Of a stretch of DNA of 64,000 bases, positions 52,901 to 64,000 are shown in pieces; position 1 is the first letter of the stretch, and every line of letters begins with the position of its first letter. The translations under genes and the position numbers were made by a program. The DNA is taken from NCBI RefSeq assembly GCF_009765785.1, contig NZ_LMUT01000005.1, forward strand, positions 1-64,000, in the 5' to 3' direction. Origin of the DNA: Granulicella sp. L46. Its GTDB lineage: Bacteria > Acidobacteriota > Terriglobia > Terriglobales > Acidobacteriaceae. A model generated the notes under the pieces. That model searched no databases and was not told the origin of the DNA. It was given only the letters and a program-made list of their open reading frames with translations.

Positions 52901-53836
52901 CTAAACGGTAGCTGTCTCGCGAACGGTGACCGGGGTAAGCCAGTTGTAGCGGTCTTCGGCCAGTCCATTCACGATGTTGAAGAACGCATCATGCAGCGCC
53001 GTGGTCACAGGACCCATGGTTCCGTCGCCAATCATGATGCGGTCGACGGAGCGCAGATGCGTAACCTCGGCGGCCGTCCCAGTGAAGAACGCCTCGTCGC
53101 AAATGTAGAGCAGTTCGCGTGGAAGCGCCTGCTCGACGACCGGAATCCCCAACTGGCGCGCAAGCACGAGGATAGAGTCGCGCGTGATTCCGTTCAGCAC
53201 CGAGTTAGCGAGGGGCGCGGTATAAATTGTTCCGCCGCGAATGACGAACAAGTTCTCGCCCGAACCTTCGGAGAGATAACCGTTGGTGTCGAGGGCGATG
53301 CCTTCTACGTAGCCATTGACTTCGGCTTCCATGCGGATCAACTGCGAGTTCATATAGTTCGCACCAGCCTTGGCGAGCGAAGGCATCGTGTTCGGCGCGA
53401 GGCGATTCCAGCTGGAAATGCATACATCCGCGCCGTCGTTGCCGGCAACATACTTGCCCCAAGGGAAGTTCGCAATGTATACATCCACCGGCGAACGAAG
53501 CGGATTGACGCCGATCTCTCCGTAGCCACGAAAGGCGATTGGACGGACATAACAAGGTGCGACTCCGTTGGCTTCCACCACGTCGATCACGGCCTCATTG
53601 AGCTGCTCGACGGAATAGGCCAACGGCATACGGTAGATCTTTGCCGAGTGAATGAGCCGCTGCATGTGCTCGGTGAGCCGGAAGATTCCTGCGCCGCCGG
53701 GCTGCGTATAACAGCGAATGCCCTCAAACACCGAAGACCCATAGTGAATGACGTGACTCATCACATGGATATTGGCCTTCTCCCAGGGGATCAACTGGCC
53801 ATTGTGCCAGATATTCTTGGTTGCTTCGATCGGCAT
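52901..53836 (-). CDS. ilvE: branched-chain amino acid aminotransferase
   Basis: 311 residues, normal for class IV PLP transaminases. PLP Lys156 lies in PSLAKAGANYMNS, with the family GYLSEGSGENLFVI block and GTAAEVTHLRSVD near the end. Catalyses the last step of Val/Leu/Ile synthesis or the first of their breakdown. Starts at ATG 53836. It is not near other ilv/leu genes. Confidence 0.96.
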   Translation of the reverse strand: MPIEATKNIWHNGQLIPWEKANIHVMSHVIHYGSSVFEGIRCYTQPGGAGIFRLTEHMQRLIHSAKIYRMPLAYSVEQLNEAVIDVVEANGVAPCYVRPIAFRGYGEIGVNPLRSPVDVYIANFPWGKYVAGNDGADVCISSWNRLAPNTMPSLAKAGANYMNSQLIRMEAEVNGYVEGIALDTNGYLSEGSGENLFVIRGGTIYTAPLANSVLNGITRDSILVLARQLGIPVVEQALPRELLYICDEAFFTGTAAEVTHLRSVDRIMIGDGTMGPVTTALHDAFFNIVNGLAEDRYNWLTPVTVRETATV

Positions 53837-53967
53837 ACGTTTCCTCGCTTTCCAAAATTATACGTTGCCGTCGCAGCCGATGAGCAGCGGATATGCGCGT
53901 GATTTGCGGATTCTGCGCGTATTTACGGCGCTTCGCTGCATCCCGCTCTGCGTGAAAGAATCAAATC

Positions 53968-54666
53968 ATGATGTTTGGTCCCAGCACCACAGCTCTCACG
54001 CATCTGGAGGGGTCGGTCTACGTTCGATTCTCGTTGCTTGCACTTAGCTCGATCTTCTTTCTCGTTGACCCCTTTGCTGCTCTCCCCACGTTCCTCGCCG
54101 TAACCGAAGGCCAGGACAACGCCAGGCGTGTTCGTACCGCCCGCAAGGCCTCCCTGACGGCCTTTGTGATTCTTAGCGCCTTCGCACTTGCCGGTACCTA
54201 TATCTTCCGTTTGTTCGGAATCACCCTTCCGGCTTTCGAGATCGCAGGCGGTATCATTTTGCTGCTGATCGGTCTGGATATGCTCGCCGCGAAACGTTCC
54301 CCTACGCAGGAATCCAGCGGGGAAACCGCCGCCGCTGCCACCAAAGACGACGTCGGTATCGTACCCATGGGCATTCCCATGCTCGCGGGTCCCGGCGCGA
54401 TCACGTCCGTGATGGTGCTGGTCGGACAAGCGCATCAGTCCGAAGGCTACTGGCAGATGGCCGCGATCTTCGGGGCGATTGCAGTGACCGCCGCCATCTG
54501 CTTCCTGGTCCTTGCTAGTGCGTCGCGCGTTGCCACTGCTCTCGGAGAGACCGGCATTCGCATCCTGATCCGCGTCATGGGGCTTCTGCTGGTCGCGCTG
54601 GCCGTGCAGTATTTCGTCAACGGCTTTGTCGATCTCGGCGTGCTGAGCCGGCCAAGTGTCGGCTGA
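53968..54666 (+). CDS. MarC-family membrane protein
   Basis: 232 residues with six predicted membrane segments. Contains SLLALSSIFFLVDPFAALPTFLAVT, RKASLTAFVILSAFALAGTYIFRLFGI, and PMGIPMLAGPGAITSVMVLV, the typical MarC sequence. MarC proteins are inner-membrane proteins of undefined transport role. Located divergently from ilvE. Confidence 0.92.
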   Translation: MMFGPSTTALTHLEGSVYVRFSLLALSSIFFLVDPFAALPTFLAVTEGQDNARRVRTARKASLTAFVILSAFALAGTYIFRLFGITLPAFEIAGGIILLLIGLDMLAAKRSPTQESSGETAAAATKDDVGIVPMGIPMLAGPGAITSVMVLVGQAHQSEGYWQMAAIFGAIAVTAAICFLVLASASRVATALGETGIRILIRVMGLLLVALAVQYFVNGFVDLGVLSRPSVG

Positions 54667-54728
54667 TTTCGCAGGCGCGAGCTCCTGCTGCATCGAGCGC
54701 TCGCAATAGGATCGTGTTGACAGCGCGA

Positions 54729-55271
54729 CTAATGCATCAGTAACGCGGTTGCTCCCTCGATAACGCCTAGGAGTCCAAGGCACAATCCGAAGAAGAAGAA
54801 GCGCCTCTGCCGCGTCAACAACGTGATCGACGATAGAACGACAGAAATCTCCAGCAATGCCTCGCCGAGGTCGTAGCGGTTCGCGCGGCGTTCGGCGCCA
54901 GCTACCTCACGCTCAAGATCGTGAGCTGCCTCTTGTTCCTCGTTGATCTCGCCGTCCCACTTCTGCAGGTGTGATCGATATTCCGCGAGCTTCTTCTGGA
55001 CAGCCTCGTCATTTGAGCTGGGTTGCAACGAGAGAAGATCCGCTGTCGTGCTGACTTGTTCCTGGCGGATTTTCTTTGCCTGGTACTGATTCCATTGGTC
55101 AGCTGCACGCGTTTGCATGAGGATGGCTTCGGTATGCGAGCGATGCCCAAGCACAGTCACCATGGCTACGAGTACCGCAAGTACGCTGATCGCGAGAGAA
55201 ACGTGGCGCATTCCTTTTTCGCCAGCCTCTTTCATCTCTTCCGAAAACTCGTGTATTTCAGTAGGTTCCAT
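54729..55271 (-). CDS. DUF4337-family membrane protein
   Basis: 180 residues: an N-terminal membrane helix (about 24-44), an extended charged coiled-coil (QYQAKKIRQEQ through EEQEAAHDLEREVAGAERRANRYDL) and two C-terminal membrane segments (about 133-178). The arrangement MEPTEIHE... HRSHTEAILMQTRAADQWNQYQAKK is typical of DUF4337, whose function is unknown. Convergent with marC. Confidence 0.9.
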   Translation of the reverse strand: MEPTEIHEFSEEMKEAGEKGMRHVSLAISVLAVLVAMVTVLGHRSHTEAILMQTRAADQWNQYQAKKIRQEQVSTTADLLSLQPSSNDEAVQKKLAEYRSHLQKWDGEINEEQEAAHDLEREVAGAERRANRYDLGEALLEISVVLSSITLLTRQRRFFFFGLCLGLLGVIEGATALLMH

Positions 55272-55421
55272 CGTGAAGGGATTCTACGCGAGGGGAGAAT
55301 TTCTTGGAAATTCTCTCCTTTTCCACCGCCAGTCCACAGGGGACGGGTTGCGCTTCCGGCATTAGGTTGTTAGTCTCAGGAAGTCGCAACTGCAGTACGG
55401 GATGCGATAACCACCCTGAGC

Positions 55422-55450
55422 TTGCACAATCGATTCGATTGGGTTACTCT
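55422..55450 (+). promoter_or_regulatory. candidate promoter upstream of the rRNA operon
   Basis: TTGCAC (55422-55427) and TACTCT (55445-55450) are spaced 17 bases apart. It would drive a transcript across about 280 bases before the main rRNA promoter: either a second rRNA promoter or an unannotated small RNA. Confidence 0.4.
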
Positions 55451-55730
55451 AGGTGAGTTGCACAAAGCTTCGCGCCGGAGCCGGCTTGGAAAGTTCAAGC
55501 AGGGTGATGATGGCAAGCCGGAGCGCAGTCCAAGCGTTTGAACGCGGTGTAAGAGCTTCTAAAGCCGACCGTAACCAAGCCCAAGCCACTGCATCAAATC
55601 CCGAGGCGTAAGTCTCAGGGAATCAGAAGCTTAGAGCTTCGCGATTCGATTTCGAGTCGTACCGATGTTTTGACATTTTGCGCTGTTGCAGCCCGAAACG
55701 AGGTCTCCGAAAGAAATTGGAGAATTTCTG

Positions 55731-55759
55731 TTGACAGGCGATGCGAACTCCGATAGACT
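55731..55759 (+). promoter_or_regulatory. main rRNA promoter
   Basis: TTGACA (55731-55736), perfect -35, is 17 bases from TAGACT (55754-55759). An A/T-rich AAAGAAATTGGAGAATTT lies just upstream like an UP element. Transcription would start near 55766, about 330 bases before 16S. Confidence 0.85.
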
Positions 55760-55940
55760 TGGTAAGTTCGCGCAAAATACTGCAGCGAGGCCGGCGAGTA
55801 GGACTTGTGATGATGACAAGCGATCCCCGGACACTCCCCCAGTTCAAACAGCGCAATCAAGTTCGAGGACACAAATACTGTGGCTTTGCCCAGTGTTGGT
55901 CCTTGATCCAAAACTGTCCGCTTAGGCGAGAACAGTCAGG

Positions 55941-55952
55941 ATCTTTGACAAC
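55941..55952 (+). promoter_or_regulatory. boxA-like antitermination site
   Basis: ATCTTTGACAAC resembles the boxA consensus (TGCTCTTTGACAA) bound by NusB-S10. It lies in the leader between promoter and 16S. A related TTTTTGACAACTG occurs before 23S at 58281-58293. Confidence 0.6.
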
Positions 55953-56092
55953 ATAGTTGAACGTGCCAGTCGTGAGATGACGTGAAGTTTGGTTGTGTCA
56001 TTCTCACTAGTATTAAACCTCCGCTGCTTTTCGAGCTGGCGGAGGCGGTTGACTCTTGGGACCCCTGTCCTACAAGAGCAACCAAACCAAGA

Positions 56093-57592
<1,500 letters not shown>

Positions 57593-57929
57593 CTAAAAGA
57601 GAACGTTCTGGCAATCTATCCCGCCTCGCGATTGCGAGCAGCTTAGGACATCGTCCAACGCTGAGGGTGCGATGTGCCAGACAACTCCTGATTGCGCTGA
57701 ACCGATCTTGGTCGGGGAGGCAAGAGATGGAGAATCTGAACACAACCTTCTTTTCTTTACGATCCATCAACAACGATGGTCAGATTCGGCGTAGCCGTTT
57801 CGCACGTTCAACTGTGTCCTCGAAAACCTTCGAGAGAGCTCACAAGCCTGTGGCCCCTGTTCTTCGGAACTGGCGGCGCGGGCGACAGAGCAAGCAAGCC
57901 AGAGCGGCTAATGCCGGTCGGGCGATGCC
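57593..57929 (+). other. 16S-tRNA spacer
   Basis: 337 bases of internal transcribed spacer with no gene. Translations through it are chance. It contains only processing sequence between 16S and tRNA-Ile. Confidence 0.7.
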
Positions 57930-58006
57930 GGGCCTGTAGCTCAGTTGGCTAGAGCGCACCCCTGATAAGGGTGAGGTCGATAGTTCGAATCTATCCAGGC
58001 CCACCA
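57930..58006 (+). tRNA. tRNA-Ile (GAU), CCA encoded
   Basis: A 77-nt cloverleaf: acceptor GGGCCTG/CAGGCCC, D-arm GCTC/GAGC, anticodon stem CACCC/GGGTG with loop CTGATAA (anticodon GAT), T-arm GATAG/CTATC around TTCGAAT, CCA end. Normal spacer tRNA. Confidence 0.98.
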
Positions 58007-58036
58007 CTTTATCTGTATCGGTTATACTGATCAGAC

Positions 58037-58112
58037 GGGGCTGTAGCTCAGTTGGGAGAGCGCCTGCTTTGCAAGCAGGATGTCATCGGTTCGATCCCGG
58101 TCAGCTCCACCA
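58037..58112 (+). tRNA. tRNA-Ala (UGC), CCA encoded
   Basis: A 76-nt cloverleaf: acceptor GGGGCTG/CAGCTCC (one G-U), anticodon stem CCTGC/GCAGG with loop TTTGCAA (anticodon TGC), T-arm ATCGG/CCGGT with TTCGATC, CCA end. Located 30 bases after tRNA-Ile. Confidence 0.98.
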
Positions 58113-58510
58113 TTTTCTCTGAAGGTCATCGAAGCAAACCAGCTCGAGGTTGAGTCTCTGCACTGTGAAGTCAACGGTTCAGACACTGATCCTTGAGCTT
58201 GTGGTCCGCCTTGGTGGTGGACCGCTCGTCTCCAGCGCGCCCTAGTGGCGCGTAGCAGCAACTAAGGTTGCCGCAGACGATTTTTGACAACTGAATAGAT
58301 TGGGTAAATATAACTACAAGGCTGAGCAGCTTTGAACTTATAGGTAGTTTCTATGAGGGATAGCTGATTATCAGTATTGAGTGTCTTTAGAATATTCTCG
58401 TAACCCCTCACCCTAATCCAGTGAGGACATGTTACAGAAGGCGGACGAAAACAACGTAGATGTCTCTACGGTCAGAGGTAGTTTCTCTGATGCGTGCGAG
58501 TAAATTCTAT
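58113..58510 (+). other. tRNA-23S spacer with processing stem
   Basis: 398 bases with no gene. A boxA-like TTTTTGACAACTG (58281-58293) and the left arms of two nested helices lie here: 58287-58302 pairs perfectly with 61594-61609, and about 58310-58325 pairs with about 61512-61526. They bring the ends of pre-23S together, as for RNase III processing. Confidence 0.7.
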
Positions 58511-61458
<2,948 letters not shown>

Positions 61459-61643
61459 AGAATTTACTCTGCGCAATGTATTTCGTTCATTGTTCTAGAG
61501 TCATTCAATACAAGCTTTGTAGTTATAAAATGATCGCCATTCGTGGCTTTCAGACAATAACTAATACGCAAGAAATTTGGTATATAGTCTGCTCAATCTA
61601 TTCAGTTGTGAACGATCGCGCTGCGGCGCATCTTTCTAAAGTT

Positions 61644-61761
<118 letters not shown>

Positions 61762-61769
61762 TAATTCAA

Positions 61770-61799
61770 GAAAAGCCCACCCTTGCGGTGGGCTTTTCG
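61770..61799 (+). terminator. rRNA operon terminator
   Basis: Stem GAAAAGCCCACC/GGTGGGCTTTTC (61770-61781 with 61787-61798) with loop CTTGC and T-rich 3' arm. Immediately follows 5S. Confidence 0.93.
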
Positions 61800-61880
61800 T
61801 TTAAGATTGTGGCCCGTTTCCTCTAGGATTCGTTCACTAGAATCTGCTTTTGCCTTCTCTTTCGATCGTTCGCGGAGCCC

Positions 61881-61886
61881 TATAAT
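61881..61886 (+). promoter_or_regulatory. consensus -10 box of the epimerase gene
   Basis: TATAAT ends 17 bases before the ATG at 61904; the -35 is poor. The mRNA would begin around 61893, leaving about 11 bases that still contain GAGGAA. Confidence 0.55.
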
Positions 61887-61903
61887 CATTGGGCGAGGAA
61901 ATC

Positions 61904-62854
61904 ATGGCACGGTATCTTATTACTGGAATTGCGGGGTTCATCGGTTCTTCTTTAGCGCACGAGCTCGTCAATCAAGGACACGACGTCAGCGGCTTCGATA
62001 ACTTGTCTACAGGAAATCTCGAGAACCTGACTGACATTCGCTCCTCCGTCAATTTCCAGGAGATGGATCTTCAGGATAAAGATGGAGTCAGGGAGGCCTG
62101 CAAAGGCATCGACTACATTCTTCACCAGGGCGCATTAGCTTCGGTGCCCCGGTCTGTGAAAGATCCCCTCACCTCGCACGAGTCCAATATCAATGGCACC
62201 TTGAACCTGCTGTTGGCGGCGAAAGATGCAGGGGTGCGGCGAATCGTTTATGCGGCCTCGTCCTCTGCTTACGGAGATCAGCCTATCCAGCCCAAACGCG
62301 AAGACATGTTGCCGATGCCCTTGTCTCCCTATGCCGTACAAAAGCTGACCTGCGAGTATTACATTCAGACCTTCAATCGTGTCTACGGTCTACAGGGTGT
62401 CTGCACTCGCTACTTCAACATTTTCGGCCCGCGGCAGGCTGCAGACTCTCCGTATTCAGGAGTCATTGCGCAGTTCATTCACAAGATGATGGCCGGCGAA
62501 ACTCCCACAATCTTTGGCGATGGAAGTACTAGCAGGGACTTCACCTACGTCGATAATGCGGTGAATGCGAACCTGCTGGCTTGCGTGGCTCCTGATGAAG
62601 TGGCGACGGGCCGGGTGTTCAATATCGGAACTGGTAAGAGCCAGACGCTCAATGACGTGTATGCGGGCATCGCAAAGATTTTAGGATTCTCAGGAAAGCC
62701 AATTTATGGGCCGCCCCGCCAAGGCGATATCCAGCATTCGCTGGCGAGCATTGATCGCGCTCGCAACGAACTAGGGTACAAACCAAAGGACGACTTCTAC
62801 GAAGGCCTCGAAAAGACCGTAGCCTGGTATATCTCGCAGGCGCCGGCTCGATAG
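61904..62854 (+). CDS. NAD-dependent epimerase/dehydratase, UDP-GlcNAc 4-epimerase-like
   Basis: 316 residues from ATG 61904 (GAGGAA 5 bases upstream). Extended SDR fold: GIAGFIGS (NAD site, 8-15), catalytic Ser in AASSSAYGD and Tyr143-x3-Lys147 in SPYAVQK, with YFNIFGPRQ further on. Similar to WbpP/Gne-type UDP-hexose(NAc) 4-epimerases rather than GalE, judged from the YFNIFGPRQAADSPYSGVIAQF block. Probably supplies sugars for surface polysaccharide. Confidence 0.88.
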   Translation: MARYLITGIAGFIGSSLAHELVNQGHDVSGFDNLSTGNLENLTDIRSSVNFQEMDLQDKDGVREACKGIDYILHQGALASVPRSVKDPLTSHESNINGTLNLLLAAKDAGVRRIVYAASSSAYGDQPIQPKREDMLPMPLSPYAVQKLTCEYYIQTFNRVYGLQGVCTRYFNIFGPRQAADSPYSGVIAQFIHKMMAGETPTIFGDGSTSRDFTYVDNAVNANLLACVAPDEVATGRVFNIGTGKSQTLNDVYAGIAKILGFSGKPIYGPPRQGDIQHSLASIDRARNELGYKPKDDFYEGLEKTVAWYISQAPAR

Positions 62855-62894
62855 ACGCCAGTGTCCGAGCCCGCAAAGAAATAGTTCTTATGAT

Positions 62895-63464
62895 CTATGT
62901 CTTGTCGAAAAGTCTCGTTTGCCGCTCGTGTCTGTCCTTGGGGCTTGTCCAATCTCGAACAATTTCTCTCATAGTCTTTCCTGTGCTGACACTGTTCGGC
63001 CGTTCTTCCAACACGCACTTGTCCGCGCGGCTTTTGGCAAACGAATCGGCTTGCTTGCAAAGGGTCCAAATAGGCCGGGGGGCATTTCCAGTGCTGTTGA
63101 TCCTGGTGAGCGTCCAGCCACCTTTCAGCTTTTCTCCACGCAACGTAAATCGCAGGACGCCCCTGCTCAGAGCACTCCGGATATCGTCGGATTCCAGCTG
63201 TGGCTCCCACGTTCCGCGATCCCAGAGCATGATGGGACCTGTTTCATGCACGCCCTCGAACAGTAGGTTTGCCCTGCTGTGATCCTCCATCTCGATGGCT
63301 TTACGAATCGTTCCGGCACAGCAACTGGGCCCTTCCGGAAGGGCCCAGCTCAGCAGCACTCCGTTCCACTCCAGTCTGAGGTCGTAATGGAGGCGCGTTG
63401 CGTGATGCTTTTTCATCGCATAGGCGTGCTCGCAAAGAACACGACGCTTGGCTTCTGGTTCCAT
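62895..63464 (-). CDS. stand-alone LigD-type 3'-phosphoesterase domain protein
   Basis: 189 residues. Matches the PE domain of bacterial DNA ligase D: KKHHATRLHYDLRLEWNG with His20, His26, Asp28 and Arg30 (equivalent to His42, His48, Asp50, Arg52 of P. aeruginosa LigD), His62 in MEDHSR (like His84), and WDRGTWEP. It lacks the ligase and polymerase modules, and the usual IPxGxYGxG loop before WDRG is reduced to a short VHETG. PE trims 3' ends in NHEJ repair, so it could act on damaged 3' termini. No ku or ligase gene is adjacent. Confidence 0.85.
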   Translation of the reverse strand: MEPEAKRRVLCEHAYAMKKHHATRLHYDLRLEWNGVLLSWALPEGPSCCAGTIRKAIEMEDHSRANLLFEGVHETGPIMLWDRGTWEPQLESDDIRSALSRGVLRFTLRGEKLKGGWTLTRINSTGNAPRPIWTLCKQADSFAKSRADKCVLEERPNSVSTGKTMREIVRDWTSPKDRHERQTRLFDKT

Positions 63465-63625
63465 CTCGGAGCGTCTTCCTCCTTCCTATCGGCCTGCTTC
63501 TAGCAGGTGGGAAGGATACCAGAGCGAAGATCCTCATAGAATGCGGCACATGCCCGTGCGGTATTTATCTCGCGGCTTGGCTGAGATGCCAGAGGGAAAG
63601 ACCACACGCTTATAGTGATTCGGGA

Positions 63626-64000
63626 TTAGGAGGCGCTCTTGGCGCGGTGCAGGCTCTTGACTCTAGGGCGCAAGCCAAGGATCTCAAACCCCGTGAGCTT
63701 GCTCTTCGACACATAGATCAGCCAATTGTTCCCGATGGGATCCGCCGGCGCCATAAAAAAGCCTGGACCGACGATATAGTCCAGCGCGTTGTGAATGATT
63801 CCTTCAACCGTCTCGCCGTCGTCAAAGCGGATGCGAATCCATAGGCACTCCATCGGTGGCAGCCGATCATGGAAGAGAAGATCCACGTGACTGGTCTGGC
63901 CCGAGAAGTCCTTCACAAAAAAGACGGCCTTAACATTGTCGAGCGAAACATCTTCCACCACGCCCGATTGAAAGTGTTTCAGGCGAATCGAACTCAAACC
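63626..64000 (-). CDS. DUF6982-like protein, start beyond the window
   Basis: The reading frame is open to the right edge, so the start is missing; a TTG at 63997 exists but the family N-terminus is probably further upstream. Visible residues: VKAVFFVKDFSGQ, WIRIRFDDGETVEGII, GPGFFMAPADPIGNNWLIYV, a pattern I associate with small DUF6982-type acidobacterial proteins. The family name is from memory and uncertain. The function is unknown. Confidence 0.6.
   Translation of the reverse strand, partial: GLSSIRLKHFQSGVVEDVSLDNVKAVFFVKDFSGQTSHVDLLFHDRLPPMECLWIRIRFDDGETVEGIIHNALDYIVGPGFFMAPADPIGNNWLIYVSKSKLTGFEILGLRPRVKSLHRAKSAS

Larger units (their letters stand above)
55272..56092 (+). other. rRNA operon leader and upstream region
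   Basis: An 821-base non-coding region. Contents seen: a candidate promoter (55422-55450), about 280 bases with several short hairpins and no gene, the main rRNA promoter (55731-55759), a boxA-like site (55941-55952), and the 16S leader. See the separate entries. Confidence 0.6.

Overview
The window looks like the chromosome of a high-GC, Gram-negative soil bacterium of the phylum Acidobacteriota, probably family Acidobacteriaceae (Terriglobus/Granulicella/Edaphobacter type). This rests on the gene content (NapC-type multiheme cytochrome, RND pumps with outer-membrane factors, Acidobacteria-style secreted proteins), the general look of the 16S rRNA and many Sec, Tat and lipoprotein signals. 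No database search was possible, so genus is not claimed.

Layout. 1-2783: end of a respiratory or porin-cytochrome cluster, with the C-terminus of a beta-barrel protein, two near-identical small cytochromes c and a membrane-anchored six-heme NapC/NirT-like cytochrome. 2876-12427 (minus strand): a complete tripartite RND efflux operon of adaptor, two inner-membrane permeases and an outer-membrane factor, joined by three ATGA start/stop overlaps. 12779-19826: enoyl-CoA hydratase, a secreted protein, two paralogous glycine-rich secreted proteins, a lipoprotein, an XRE-cupin regulator, and a ribH-nusB pair in which RibH carries an extra VOC-like N-terminal domain. 19899-28093: a large lipoprotein, an S9 peptidase, a GNAT acetyltransferase, a MetE-like protein and a STAS protein.

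28764-47714 is one long translation cluster (str, S10 and spc operons fused): rpsL-rpsG-fusA-tuf-rpsJ-rplC-rplD-rplW-rplB-rpsS-rplV-rpsC-rplP-rpmC-rpsQ-rplN-rplX-rplE-rpsN-rpsH-rplF-rplR-rpsE-rpmD-rplO-secY-adk-map. Its intergenic spacers are unusually long, and several hold arrays of a 7-nt repeat that also occurs outside the cluster. The usual infA-rpmJ-rpsM-rpsK-rpsD-rpoA-rplQ continuation is absent after map. 47791-55271 carries metabolic and membrane genes: acetyltransferase, aldo/keto reductase, NDH-2, Tat-exported oxalate decarboxylase, small outer-membrane protein, IlvE, MarC and a DUF4337 protein.

56093-61761 is a full rRNA operon (16S, tRNA-Ile, tRNA-Ala, 23S, 5S) with a near-consensus promoter, a boxA and a strong terminator. 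It is followed by a UDP-sugar epimerase, a stand-alone LigD-type 3'-phosphoesterase domain protein and a gene that runs off the right edge.

The plus strand is C-rich up to about 19.5 kb and G-rich from about 20.5 to 47 kb regardless of gene direction, which suggests a replication-strand switch or a rearrangement boundary. I saw no CRISPR array, transposase or phage gene. The most unusual items are the heptad-repeat arrays in the ribosomal cluster, the VOC-lumazine synthase fusion, the roughly 130-residue Ser/Thr/Gly insert in an RND permease, and the unexplained leader upstream of the rRNA operon.
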